Part shown: positions 24,807-33,646 of the stretch, piece after piece | Numbering within the stretch: position 1 is the stretch's first letter | Layout of the letters: each line of letters begins with the position of its first letter | Assembly: GCA_947471505.1 (NCBI GenBank) | Contig: CANIWM010000056.1 | Coordinates: 1-42,519 of the forward strand | DNA from: Chthoniobacteraceae bacterium | Lineage (GTDB): Bacteria > Verrucomicrobiota > Verrucomicrobiia > Chthoniobacterales > Chthoniobacteraceae | Length of the DNA: 42,519 bases | Reading direction: 5' to 3' | Program-made: the position numbers and the translations under genes | The notes under the pieces: generated by a model | What the model saw: the letters and a program-made list of their open reading frames with translations, nothing else | Database searches by the model: none | What the model was told of the DNA's origin: nothing

Positions 24807-25970
24807 ATGTCACTCGCACACCGCTCCACTATCTTATCGCCATCTCTCACGCTCGGAATCGACAGCAAAGCCAAGGCCATGAAGGCCGAAGGTCTTGATG
24901 TTTGCAGCTTCGCAGCCGGAGAGCCCGACTTCGACACGCCCGACCACATCAAGGCCGCGTGTATCGCCGCTATCAACGCCGGCATGACCAAATACACGCC
25001 GAGCGCGGGCATCCCCGAGCTGCGCCAAGCCATCAGCGCGAAGTTCAAGGCGGACAACGGCCTCGACTATTCGGCCAGCCAAATCATCGTCAGCAACGGC
25101 GCGAAACACTCGTGCCTGAACGCCATCCTCGCCTGCGTCGGCGAGGGCGACGAAGTCATCATCCCCGCGCCATACTGGCTGAGCTATCCCGAGATGGTCC
25201 GCATCGCAGGCGGCGAGCCCATCATCGTCCAGACCTCGGAAGAGAACGGCTGGAAGATGACCGCCGACGAGTTCCAAGATGCGATGTCGCCCCGGACAAA
25301 GATGGTCATTTTGAACAGCCCCGGTAACCCGACGGGGGCCGTCTATACGAAGGAAGAGCTAGAAGAACTCGGCGAAGTCGCCCTGAGCGAAGACATCCTC
25401 ATTTTGAGCGATGAAATCTACGAGAAGCTGACTTACGACGACGTGAAGCACGTCTCCATCGCGAGCATCAGCAAAGAACTCTACAACCTCACCATCACCG
25501 TGAACGGCTTCAGCAAAGCCTACGCGATGACGGGCTGGCGGCTCGGATACCTCGGCGCTCCCGAGCATATTGCGAAAGCCATTGATGCCATCCAAAGCCA
25601 CAGCACCAGCGGCTGCACGAGCTTCGCGCAAAAAGGCGCACTCGCAGCGCTGACGGGCGACCAATCGCCGCTGGAAGATATGCGCTCCGAGTTCGACATC
25701 CGCCGTCAGTATATGGTGGACCGGCTCTCGAAGATTCCAAAGGTGACGCTGGTCGTGCCGCAAGGCGCCTTCTACGTGCTGGCGAATATCAGCGGCTTCG
25801 GGCTCACTTCCACGAACTTCGCCGACAAGCTGCTGAGCAAGCACCACGTCGCCATCGTCCCCGGCATCGCATTCGGCGACGACCGCACGGTGCGCCTGAG
25901 CTACGCCACGAGCCTTGACATCATCAACAAGGGCCTCGACCGGTTTGAGGCGTTCTGCAAGGAGCTGTAA
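24807..25970 (+). CDS. Class I/II pyridoxal-phosphate aminotransferase (aspartate type)
   Basis: The 387-residue fold-type I aminotransferase has SFAAGEPDFDTPDHI near the N-terminus, the substrate/PLP motif NSPGNPTGAVY (170-180), SDEIYEKLTYD (201-211) and the PLP-binding Lys237 in NGFSKAYAMTGWRLGY. This is the AspC Ib-like pattern: it transfers the amino group of aspartate (or a similar amino acid) to 2-oxoglutarate. Full length, cytosolic. A strong terminator follows, ending the ndk-like/aminotransferase transcript. The exact substrate range is not readable. Confidence 0.93.
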   Translation: MSLAHRSTILSPSLTLGIDSKAKAMKAEGLDVCSFAAGEPDFDTPDHIKAACIAAINAGMTKYTPSAGIPELRQAISAKFKADNGLDYSASQIIVSNGAKHSCLNAILACVGEGDEVIIPAPYWLSYPEMVRIAGGEPIIVQTSEENGWKMTADEFQDAMSPRTKMVILNSPGNPTGAVYTKEELEELGEVALSEDILILSDEIYEKLTYDDVKHVSIASISKELYNLTITVNGFSKAYAMTGWRLGYLGAPEHIAKAIDAIQSHSTSGCTSFAQKGALAALTGDQSPLEDMRSEFDIRRQYMVDRLSKIPKVTLVVPQGAFYVLANISGFGLTSTNFADKLLSKHHVAIVPGIAFGDDRTVRLSYATSLDIINKGLDRFEAFCKEL

Positions 25971-26000
25971 GCGCCCTCCCTCGACCACAACTCAACGAAA

Positions 26001-26033
26001 GCCTGATGTCCTCGCGAGGGCATCAGGCTTTTT
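26001..26033 (+). terminator. Rho-independent terminator
   Basis: Stem GCCTGATG/CATCAGGC with an inner CCTCGCGAGG hairpin is followed by TTTTT. It lies 30 bp after the aminotransferase stop and just before the convergent histidine kinase gene's stop. Confidence 0.88.
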
Positions 26034-26038
26034 CGTGC

Positions 26039-28573
26039 TCAAGTGCGGATGTGCATATCAAGCATCTTGAAGAAATCCTGAATGCGATAGGGCTTCGACA
26101 GAATTTCCGCAGCTCCGTTTTCGAGCAACGCCTCAGAACGATCCCCAAGCATCTCTCCAGTAATGATGACGATGGGGATGTCCGCCGTCGCGGGTTCGGC
26201 TTTGAGCTTTTTCATCAGCACTTCCCCGGTCATGTCGGGCAAATTGAGGTCGAGCAGGATCAGCGAGGGTTTGTGCTCGCGGGCGAGATCCATCGCCATA
26301 CTTCCTTGGATGGCCGAGACGAGTTTCAAGTGTTTGCGCAGTTCTAGAATTCGCTCAAGTAGATGGTAGTTCGCGAGGTCATCCTCTACGTAAAGAATGG
26401 TTTTTTGTTTCTGTATTGGATTCAAGGATTCGAGCGCTGCAGTTTGCTCCGAGGGAGACTCAGACGGAGCCGCCGAGGGAATCTCTACCCAAAAAGTGCT
26501 ACCAAGTCCGACCGTGCTGGCGACGCCGATACGACCGTCCATCGCCGTGATGAGTCGCTGGCAGAGCGCGAGGCCGAGGCCGGTCCCCGGCGTCGTAGCA
26601 CCGTCCTTCTGCTCCAGTCGCTCGAACGGAACGAACAAGCGAGAGATGCAATCGGCTGGGATGCCGAAGCCCGTGTCCGTGATGCTCACTTTCAAAAAAC
26701 CGGAGCTACTTGGCGCGATGGCGATGGTGATGCTCCCGTCCTGCCGGTTGTATTTCACCGCGTTGGAGAGCAGGTTGAGGAAGACTTGTTTAAGCCGCTC
26801 GCGGTCGCCGGTGACGAGGGGCGCCTCCGCAGGCATCTCGGCGATGCGAATACCGATGTTGTAGCGGCTTGCGAGGGACTGGGTGGCCGCGGTCGCTTCG
26901 TTGAGCAAGGATTCGAGTTCGACGGGCTCGCTCTGTAACTTGATACGCCCAGAATCTAGGCGGGCGATGTCGAGGACTTCGTTGATGAGGTTCAGCAGAT
27001 TGTGGCCAGCGCGCGAGATATGATCGATGCTTTCGGCTTGCCGCTCGTCGTGCTTTTCCATCTCCAAGAGCTGGGTAAACCCGAGGATTGCGTTGAGCGG
27101 AGTGCGCAGTTCGTGGCTCATGCGGGAGAGGAAGTCGCTCTTGGCGCGGTTTGCAGTTTCGGCCTCGGCCTGCGCGAGATGGGCGGTCTCTTCGGCGCGA
27201 AGTCGCTCGATGGCGGCAGAGAGGATATTGGCGACGCCCTGGAGAAAACTAATATCTTCTTGGCCGAATTCGCGCCGCCGGATGGAGAATGCGCCAAGGA
27301 CGCCGAATGGTTTTCCGCTCGCTTGGATAGGGGTAGTCAGCGCGCACTGGATCCCCGTCAGCCGACACGCCTCGGAAGGCGTGAAGCGCGATTCCGTCTG
27401 GTAATTTGAGGACAGGACGGGGTGCCCGACCAAAATGGTATAGCCTGACTGCGAGAGTGTGCCCGAGGGGGTATCTGCATGGGCCGGCCCGAGCGGCCAG
27501 CCGACATTGGAGGCACCGCGAAACATCTGGAGTTCGGGGACCCATTTATTGACCGACGCGCAGTCCACCAAAAGCCCTGCGCGCACTACGTCCACCGCCG
27601 CTGCCATCAGCTCTTCAAGAGGGATACCTGTCAGCGCGAGATGCCCAAGTCGCGCCACGGCCTCTTGCTGGCGAGCGCTTTCTTGGAGTTCAGCGTTCAC
27701 CTGCTCGAGCTCCTGTGTGCGTTCTGCGACGGATTGTTCGAGCCGCTCTTGGGTCAACTGCACCCGGCGCTCGAAGAGGCGCTCCGCAGTGATGTCGCTG
27801 AGAAATCCGACCATCCGCCCGGCACGCCCGACTCGATCGAGAAAGAAGTGCCCTTCGACTTTCAGAGCGATCTCACGCCGGTCTTTGCGTAGCAGGCGAA
27901 ACTCACTCCGAATCGGATCACGGCTCGCGATGGCATGCTCCACTACGGTGTCGAAGGTAGAGCGGTCGTCCGGGTGGATGAGCGAACGCAGTTGGTTCAG
28001 TCCGCCGTTCAGCTCGTCCTGATCGTATCCCGTCACACGCTCGATAGCTCCAGCGTAGTTGATTTCTCCCGTGCCCGAATCCCAGTCGAAGAACATCTGC
28101 CCGCTCGCGCGGATGGCGGCGTCATAGCGATTGCTCCACTCGATCTGCTCCAGTTCCTTCTGCTTTCGCTCGCTGATGTCTCGGCAAATTGTGGAGAAAA
28201 ACTCCACCTCGCCATCCTTACCGGAATGCGCGAGTAGCACTTGCAGCACGGGGATTTCCCGCCCGCTCCGGCTCAGCAGCGCCGTCTCCCCGCTCCACGA
28301 GCCCTGCGCACATGCCGTCGGCATCGCCTGCTCAGAAATAATCGCATAGGCCCACTGTGGCAGGATTTCTTCCATGGGGATGCGCTCCGTCGCCTCCTCC
28401 GTGCTCCAGCCCAGCATGTTGCGGCCTGCCTTGTTGACGTAAAGCGTGCGCCCCTCGCGGTCTGCCATCAGCACGAGGTCCGTCGTAGATTCTAAGATCT
28501 GGATAAAGCGCCCCTGGGTCTCCTCGCGAGGTCGCGGATGGATAGAGTTGGGCTGCGGTGCTTTATCGGGCAT
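26039..28573 (-). CDS. Hybrid sensor histidine kinase/response regulator (PAS-PAS-GAF-HK-REC)
   Basis: The 844-residue protein has no membrane segment. In order: PAS (about 20-135; TDLVLMADREGRTLYVNKAG), PAS/PAC (150-270; LIHPDDRSTFD), a coiled linker, GAF (310-460), HisKA with the phospho-His in SHELRTPLNAILGF (about 490-555), HATPase with N box NLLSNAVKYN and G boxes DTGFGIP and GTGLGLAL, and a C-terminal receiver (720-844) with LILLDLNLPDMTGE (phospho-Asp) and KPYRIQDF. It is a cytosolic phosphorelay sensor of unknown signal. The ATG at 28573 (MPDKAPQPNS) is preferred to 28618, since the extra lead is Arg-rich. The MFS gene starts upstream on the same strand. Confidence 0.93.
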   Translation of the reverse strand: MPDKAPQPNSIHPRPREETQGRFIQILESTTDLVLMADREGRTLYVNKAGRNMLGWSTEEATERIPMEEILPQWAYAIISEQAMPTACAQGSWSGETALLSRSGREIPVLQVLLAHSGKDGEVEFFSTICRDISERKQKELEQIEWSNRYDAAIRASGQMFFDWDSGTGEINYAGAIERVTGYDQDELNGGLNQLRSLIHPDDRSTFDTVVEHAIASRDPIRSEFRLLRKDRREIALKVEGHFFLDRVGRAGRMVGFLSDITAERLFERRVQLTQERLEQSVAERTQELEQVNAELQESARQQEAVARLGHLALTGIPLEELMAAAVDVVRAGLLVDCASVNKWVPELQMFRGASNVGWPLGPAHADTPSGTLSQSGYTILVGHPVLSSNYQTESRFTPSEACRLTGIQCALTTPIQASGKPFGVLGAFSIRRREFGQEDISFLQGVANILSAAIERLRAEETAHLAQAEAETANRAKSDFLSRMSHELRTPLNAILGFTQLLEMEKHDERQAESIDHISRAGHNLLNLINEVLDIARLDSGRIKLQSEPVELESLLNEATAATQSLASRYNIGIRIAEMPAEAPLVTGDRERLKQVFLNLLSNAVKYNRQDGSITIAIAPSSSGFLKVSITDTGFGIPADCISRLFVPFERLEQKDGATTPGTGLGLALCQRLITAMDGRIGVASTVGLGSTFWVEIPSAAPSESPSEQTAALESLNPIQKQKTILYVEDDLANYHLLERILELRKHLKLVSAIQGSMAMDLAREHKPSLILLDLNLPDMTGEVLMKKLKAEPATADIPIVIITGEMLGDRSEALLENGAAEILSKPYRIQDFFKMLDMHIRT

Positions 28574-28580
28574 GGATTGT

Positions 28581-29849
28581 TTAGTCGGGCAACGGACGGC
28601 CCTTCGTCTCCGGTGCAAGCCAGATAAGTGCCATCCCGAGGATGTAGATCAGCGAGATGGTCGCCCCGGCAGGCGCGTAAGCCTTCTCCCCGCCGCCGAG
28701 AAACTTCATCAGCGAACCCATCTGCAACACGCCGATCCCCGCGAAGATGCGCCCAGCATTAAACGCAATCCCCTGCCCCGTCGCACGCACCCGCGTGGGG
28801 AAAAGCTCCGGCAGATAAAGCGGCAGCCAGCCATAAAACGACGCCGTGAAAAACCCGACGAGCCCCGTGACCGCGAGGAAGCTCCCATCGAAGTGCGAGA
28901 ACCCGCGAAAGAGCCACTGGCAAGCGCCGAGCGATGTCAGGCACAGGAAAAAGTAAGTCACCCGTCGCCCGAGGATGCCCCCAAGTAGCGGAGCCAGCAG
29001 CGCGCCGAACGACGCCCCAAGCGCCGAGGCGAGCTGGATTTTCGCCTTCAAAAAATCATCCTTTTGCCCCGTGGCGCGCAGCATCTCGTTCGCCCAAAGC
29101 GGAATCCACTGCACGATCCCCCACGTCACCAGCAGCGCGATACTCGCGAAGGCAATCGCCAGCAAAGTCCGCCCGCGCAGCGCCGCCGAAAATATCTCCC
29201 GCACTGGCGAAATCTTCGCCAGCTTCGCGCTCGCCGTCCATTTCTCCGACTCCGGGATGAAGAGCCGGATGACAAACGTCAGCGCCGCCGGGGCCGCGCC
29301 GACGAGCATCACCCAGCGCCACGATTGGTCCGTGATCGGAAATTTCAACGCGATGAGGGCGACCACGACGTAGCCGAGATTCGCCGCCGCACCGATCGCC
29401 CCCGCCAGCAAAGGTCGGCGTTTCTCCGGCCAGCACTCCATCACCAACGCCACCCCGAGCGACCACTCGCCGCCCATGCCGAGCGCCGCAATCGTCCGCA
29501 GCGTCTTGAGATGCCAAGGCTCCACCGCGAAATAGCACAACCCCGTAAAGCCCGAGTAAATCAGGATACTCCACGTCATCGCCTTCACCCGCCCGATGCG
29601 ATCCCCCAGCCACCCAAACACCACTCCGCCCGCCGCCGCCCCGAAAAGAAACAGCGCCGTGACCCAGCTCATCTGGTCCTTCACAAACTGCCCCAGCGCC
29701 TCGCTTCCCGCCAGCTCTCCACTCGCGATGCCCATCTCATTCAGCGCTGGCCCGGCCACGAGCGGGAAAATGCCCATCTCCATTCCATCGAACATCCATC
29801 CGAGAAAAGCGGCGAGCAGTGTAAGTCCAGGGCGTTGGCGAGTCATCAT
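28581..29849 (-). CDS. MFS transporter
   Basis: The 422-residue protein has 12 predicted membrane segments. It carries the MFS loop motif GWLGDRIGRVKAMTW between segments 2 and 3 and GMGGEWSLGVALVMECWPEKRRP after segment 4, typical of the metabolite:H+ symporter/sugar-acid transporter branch. The start is ATG 29849 (MMTRQRPGLTLL), with 29846 equally possible. The stop lies 7 bp before the histidine kinase ATG on the same strand, so the kinase may be co-transcribed and might sense the transported solute (inference). Confidence 0.9.
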   Translation of the reverse strand: MMTRQRPGLTLLAAFLGWMFDGMEMGIFPLVAGPALNEMGIASGELAGSEALGQFVKDQMSWVTALFLFGAAAGGVVFGWLGDRIGRVKAMTWSILIYSGFTGLCYFAVEPWHLKTLRTIAALGMGGEWSLGVALVMECWPEKRRPLLAGAIGAAANLGYVVVALIALKFPITDQSWRWVMLVGAAPAALTFVIRLFIPESEKWTASAKLAKISPVREIFSAALRGRTLLAIAFASIALLVTWGIVQWIPLWANEMLRATGQKDDFLKAKIQLASALGASFGALLAPLLGGILGRRVTYFFLCLTSLGACQWLFRGFSHFDGSFLAVTGLVGFFTASFYGWLPLYLPELFPTRVRATGQGIAFNAGRIFAGIGVLQMGSLMKFLGGGEKAYAPAGATISLIYILGMALIWLAPETKGRPLPD

Positions 29850-29897
29850 CGCGGCAGAATTGCCACGCCGCCGCTGCGGAGTCCAGAGCACTTGTGA

Positions 29898-29946
29898 AAT
29901 GACGAATGACGAATGACGAACTCGGCGGCGTGGGTCATTCGTCATT
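29898..29946. repeat. 13-bp perfect inverted repeat, TGACGAA-rich (family E)
   Basis: AATGACGAATGAC (29898-29910) and its exact complement (29934-29946) flank 23 bp. The left arm sits in a short tandem of TGACGAA. It lies in the divergent spacer between the MFS and SDR genes. Confidence 0.7.
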
Positions 29947-30027
29947 GGGCATTTTCATTTTCCCGCTTTGCCAGAGTGCGTGGGGATGATTCTCTCCCTG
30001 CATGAGCCGTTTCATTCAGTCCAAATC

Positions 30028-30825
30028 ATGCGCATCGTAATCGCCGGAGGGAGCCGTGGGATCGGGCGTGCGTTGGCGGAGTTTTTCCGTGGGCGTGGGG
30101 ACTCTGTGTGGGTGCTTGCTCGCCATGCGGAAGGCGCGGAGTCTTCGCGGTGCGATGTGGCGGATTGGGCGCAGGTCGAGTGCGCTGCCAGCGAGGTCGC
30201 GGCGGCTTGGGGCAGCGTGGATGCGGTGGTTTGCGCGGCGGCGATTCAGGGAGAAGTCGGCCCGACGATGTCTGCGGACCCGGCACGCTGGAGCGACACG
30301 GTGCGGGTGAATCTGGACGGGACGTTCTTCGTCCTGCGGGCGTTTTGGGAGCTGCTGCGAAAAGCGCCGCGACGGGGGAAAGTGATCTGTTTTTCCGGCG
30401 GCGGGGCGACGAAAGCGCGGGCGAATTTTTCCGCTTATGCGGCGGCGAAGACTGCGGTGGTGCGGCTCGTGGAGAATCTTGCAGCCGAGTGGACGGGCTT
30501 GCCCGTGGACATCAACGCCGTCGCGCCCGGCGCAATCACCACGGACATGACGCGCGAGACCGCTGCACGCGGGCCGGAGCTTGCAGGGCGCGAGGAATAC
30601 GAAGCCGCGCTCCGGCAGCTAGAGCAAGGCGGGCAATCGTTGGAACGCGCGGGCGCCTTGGTGCAATGGCTGCTATCGGAAGCGTCGGACGGCATCACGG
30701 GCCGCTTGCTGAGCGCGCAATGGGACGACTGGGAAAACCTCCCCGCCCACCGCGCCGAGCTGACAGCCACGGATATCTTCCAGCTCCGGCGAATCCTCGC
30801 CAAAGAACGCGCACACCATTTTTAA
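30028..30825 (+). CDS. SDR-family oxidoreductase
   Basis: The 265-residue Rossmann-fold short-chain dehydrogenase/reductase has the NAD(P) motif GGSRGIG (7-13), VCAAAIQGE in place of NNAG, SFGGGG-like VICFSGGGA, catalytic YAAAK and APGAI after the active site. It is cytosolic. The ATG at 30028 (MRIVIAGGSRGIGR) gives the family N-terminus; an upstream ATG at 29968 does not. It ends in TAATG shared with the next gene, an NAD-dependent dehydrogenase, so the two are coupled and probably act on the same sugar or polyol. Confidence 0.92.
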   Translation: MRIVIAGGSRGIGRALAEFFRGRGDSVWVLARHAEGAESSRCDVADWAQVECAASEVAAAWGSVDAVVCAAAIQGEVGPTMSADPARWSDTVRVNLDGTFFVLRAFWELLRKAPRRGKVICFSGGGATKARANFSAYAAAKTAVVRLVENLAAEWTGLPVDINAVAPGAITTDMTRETAARGPELAGREEYEAALRQLEQGGQSLERAGALVQWLLSEASDGITGRLLSAQWDDWENLPAHRAELTATDIFQLRRILAKERAHHF

Positions 30826-31793
30826 TGCAGCCCAAACTAGCCATCATCGGATGCGGCCTCATCGGTCGAAAACGCGCCGCCGCACTTGCGGGCGGACAAC
30901 TCATCCTCGCTTGCGACCTCGACGAATCCCGCGCTCGCGGACTTGCCGCGATGGTGCCGGGCTGCTGCGTGACTTCCGATGCCAGCGACGTTTTTTCCAG
31001 CGAAGCCGAGGTCGTCATCATCTCCACGCTGAACCACGCCCTCGCCCCGCTCGCCCTCGCGGCGGTGCAGGCCGGCAAGCATGTGCTCGTGGAGAAACCA
31101 GCCGCGCGCACTTCAGCGGAACTCGAAATGGTCCAAGCGGCGGCGGCAAAGAGCGGCGTGCAAGTGCGCGTCGGCTACAACCACCGCTTTCACCCCGCGC
31201 TGCAAAAGGCCCGCGAACTGGTGGATGCAGGCGCTTGCGGCGAGCTGATGTTCATCCGGGGGCGCTATGGGCACGGCGGGCGCACGGGCTACGAGCGCGA
31301 GTGGCGGGCCGACTTGGAGCTTTCCGGCGGTGGCGAACTCATTGATCAAGGCGTGCATCTCATTGATTTGGCGGGCTGGTTCCTCGGCGACTTTGCGACA
31401 GTCGAGGGGCACGCCGCGACGTTCTTCTGGGACATGCCCGTGGACGACAACGCCTTCCTCTCCCTCCGCACCGCCAAGGGCCAAACTGCATGGCTCCACG
31501 CAAGCTGCACCGAGTGGAAAAACATGTTCTCTTTTGAAATCTACGGGCGCACCGGCAAGCTCCACATCGAAGGGCTCGGCGGCAGCTACGGCGTCGAGCG
31601 CATCACCTTTTACAAGATGCTCCCGCAGATGGGTCCGCCCGAGACGACCGTATGGGAGTTCCCGCGCGGCGACCGCTCGTGGGAGCTGGAAATGGCGGCA
31701 TTCTTCGAGGACATCCACCTTTCCCGTGAGTCTGTGCCTGGCTTGAGTGAAGCCATCGCCACACTCCGTATCGTGGAGAAAATCTACGCGTAG
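30825..31793 (+). CDS. Gfo/Idh/MocA-family oxidoreductase
   Basis: The 322-residue protein has an N-terminal Rossmann motif IIGCGLIGRKRAAAL, the family stretch GKHVLVEKPAARTSAEL (with the EKP Lys), VRVGYNHRFHPAL and a C-terminal alpha/beta domain with GGGELIDQGVHLIDLAGW. Members oxidise or reduce sugars, inositols or nucleotide-sugars with NAD(P). Its start overlaps the SDR stop by one base. Coupling of two oxidoreductases suggests sequential redox steps on one carbohydrate; the substrate is unknown. Confidence 0.92.
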   Translation: MQPKLAIIGCGLIGRKRAAALAGGQLILACDLDESRARGLAAMVPGCCVTSDASDVFSSEAEVVIISTLNHALAPLALAAVQAGKHVLVEKPAARTSAELEMVQAAAAKSGVQVRVGYNHRFHPALQKARELVDAGACGELMFIRGRYGHGGRTGYEREWRADLELSGGGELIDQGVHLIDLAGWFLGDFATVEGHAATFFWDMPVDDNAFLSLRTAKGQTAWLHASCTEWKNMFSFEIYGRTGKLHIEGLGGSYGVERITFYKMLPQMGPPETTVWEFPRGDRSWELEMAAFFEDIHLSRESVPGLSEAIATLRIVEKIYA

Positions 31794-31863
31794 ACGTCAT
31801 CGATCCGGGATCGAGTGTGGAGCTCTCGCTCGCCGATGAATACGGAGGCGACTTGAGACAAAC

Positions 31864-31899
31864 AAAAACGCCCCGGAACCGTTTCCGGCTCCGGGGCGT
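31864..31899 (-). terminator. Rho-independent terminator of ahcY
   Basis: Read on the minus strand, ACGCCCCGGA pairs with TTCCGGGGCGT around a GC-rich loop and is followed by TTTTT (31864-31868). It ends the ahcY transcript about 50 bp after the stop codon and may also terminate the converging plus-strand genes. Confidence 0.9.
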
Positions 31900-31948
31900 A
31901 TGAAGGTGGGTTGGGAGCGTCTCTCAGCTCTCAACTACCAACTCTCAA

Positions 31949-33436
31949 CTAGTAACGGTAGTGCTCGGGCTTGTAGGGGCCTTCGACGGCGACGTCGAGA
32001 TACTTGGCCTGCGCTTTCGTGAGCTTGGTGAGAACGACGCCGATTTTCTCCAGGTGGAGGCGGGCGACTTCTTCGTCGAGCTTCTTGGAGAGGCGATAGA
32101 CTTCCGGCTTGTAGGTGTCTTTGTTCGCCCACAGGTCGAGTTGCGCGAGCGTCTGATTGCTGAAGCTGGCGCTCATGACGAACGACGGGTGACCAGTGGC
32201 GCATCCGAGGTTCACGAGACGTCCTTCGGCGAGCATGTAGATGCTGCGTCCGTTTGGCAGGATGTATTTGTCATACTGCGGCTTCACGTTCACGCGCTTC
32301 ACACCTTTGAGGGTGTTGAGGCGCTCGACTTGGATTTCGTTGTCGAAGTGGCCGATGTTGCAGACGATCGCTTGGTCTTTCATTTTGACCATGTGCTCGA
32401 GTGTAAGCACGTCGCAGTTGCCGGTAGTGGTGACGTAGATGTCTGCCACGCCGAGTGTGCTTTCGACCGTGTTGACTTCAAAGCCTTCCATCGCGGCTTG
32501 GAGCGCGTTGATGGGATCGACTTCGGTGACGATGACGCGTGCGCCGAATCCTTTGAGGGAGTGCGCGGATCCTTTGCCCACGTCGCCGTAGCCGCAGACG
32601 ACCGCGACTTTGCCAGCAATCATGACGTCGGTCGAACGCTTGAGGCCGTCTGCGAGCGACTCGCGGCAGCCGTAGAGGTTGTCGAACTTCGACTTCGTGA
32701 CGGAGTCGTTGACGTTGATGGCGGGCACGAGGAGCTTTCCTGCTGCGTGCATCTGCACGAGACGGTGAACGCCGGTGGTCGTCTCTTCCGAGACACCCTT
32801 CCACGACTTCACGACCTTGTGCCAGAAACCGGGGCGCTCTTTGGCGACGCGCTTGAGCAGGTTTTTGATGACTTGCTCTTCGTGGCTGCCACTCTTGCTG
32901 TTGACCCAGTCGCTGCCGTTTTCGAGTTCAAATCCTTTGTGGATGAGGAGCGTGACATCGCCGCCGTCATCGACGACGAGTTCTGGTCCGAGTTCGCCGG
33001 GGAAAGTCACGGCTTCGAGCGTGCAGTCCCAGTATTCTTCCAGCGTCTCGCCCTTCCATGCGAAGACCGGAGTGCCTGCGGCGGCGATGGCCGATGCGGC
33101 GTGGTCTTGCGTGGAGAAAATGTTGCAGCTCGCCCAGCGCACATCTGCGCCGAGTTTTACCAACGTCTCGATGAGCACTGCCGTCTGGATGGTCATGTGC
33201 AACGAGCCGGTGATGCGAACGCCTTTGAGGGGTTTGGCCTTCGCGTATTGCGCGCCGATGCTCATGAGGCCGGGCATTTCATACTGCGCGATCTCGATCT
33301 CTTTCCGGCCCCAATCGGCCAGTGTGATGTCTTTCACCTTAAAGTCGGGCGCGTTTTTGACGGCGGCCTTTGCGGTGGGTTTTGCGGATTTAGCTGCGGG
33401 CTTTGCGCTGACAGCTTTGAGTTTTGCTTTTGCCAT
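31949..33436 (-). CDS. ahcY: Adenosylhomocysteinase
   Basis: The 495-residue enzyme hydrolyses S-adenosylhomocysteine to adenosine and homocysteine, keeping methylation reactions running. It shows [36 protein letters not shown], the NAD loop [12 protein letters not shown] and the end [22 protein letters not shown]. The ATG at 33436 is taken ([12 protein letters not shown]). The first 27 residues are an unusual Lys/Ala/Pro-rich extension ([16 protein letters not shown]) resembling histone-H1-like tails. A plausible promoter is at 33515-33542, and the terminator is at 31864-31899. Single-gene unit. Confidence 0.96.
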   Translation of the reverse strand: MAKAKLKAVSAKPAAKSAKPTAKAAVKNAPDFKVKDITLADWGRKEIEIAQYEMPGLMSIGAQYAKAKPLKGVRITGSLHMTIQTAVLIETLVKLGADVRWASCNIFSTQDHAASAIAAAGTPVFAWKGETLEEYWDCTLEAVTFPGELGPELVVDDGGDVTLLIHKGFELENGSDWVNSKSGSHEEQVIKNLLKRVAKERPGFWHKVVKSWKGVSEETTTGVHRLVQMHAAGKLLVPAINVNDSVTKSKFDNLYGCRESLADGLKRSTDVMIAGKVAVVCGYGDVGKGSAHSLKGFGARVIVTEVDPINALQAAMEGFEVNTVESTLGVADIYVTTTGNCDVLTLEHMVKMKDQAIVCNIGHFDNEIQVERLNTLKGVKRVNVKPQYDKYILPNGRSIYMLAEGRLVNLGCATGHPSFVMSASFSNQTLAQLDLWANKDTYKPEVYRLSKKLDEEVARLHLEKIGVVLTKLTKAQAKYLDVAVEGPYKPEHYRY

Positions 33437-33492
33437 ATGTATTTTTGGTGTGAGTAATTGAAACGAACGAGGCATCCAAATGGACGCATCTA

Positions 33493-33506
33493 CGCATCAT
33501 GATGCG
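33493..33506. promoter_or_regulatory. 14-bp palindrome at the ahcY promoter
   Basis: CGCATCATGATGCG is a perfect palindrome just downstream of the predicted -10 on the minus strand, with extra ACGCATC and GATGATG half-sites around it. It could be an operator or a 5' hairpin. No known SAH or SAM riboswitch pattern was recognised. Confidence 0.35.
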
Positions 33507-33514
33507 ATGATGGG

Positions 33515-33542
33515 TGTCTAAACCATTTTTTGTTCCCGTCAA
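33515..33542 (-). promoter_or_regulatory. Possible sigma-70-type promoter for ahcY
   Basis: On the minus strand, TTGACG (33537-33542) is followed after 16 bp by TAGACA (33515-33520). The resulting start would be near 33508, about 70 bp before the ahcY ATG. The -10 is a weak match. Confidence 0.35.
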
Positions 33543-33646
33543 CCGATAATATTCAAATCGGCGTTGAGGAGCGCACTGGGATCGTTTTAAGGACCATGTG
33601 TTTTTGCTAAAGAACGCCCAGTTCACGGATTGCCATACCCATCACC

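Noticed and set aside
31961-33457. 498-residue plus-strand frame opposite ahcY
   Set aside because: Antisense shadow of a clear AhcY; Val/Asp/Phe-rich composition typical of reverse-frame translation in GC-rich genes.
33437-33640. SAH riboswitch upstream of ahcY
   Set aside because: I could not find the conserved SAH-binding pairing pattern; only a short palindrome is visible.
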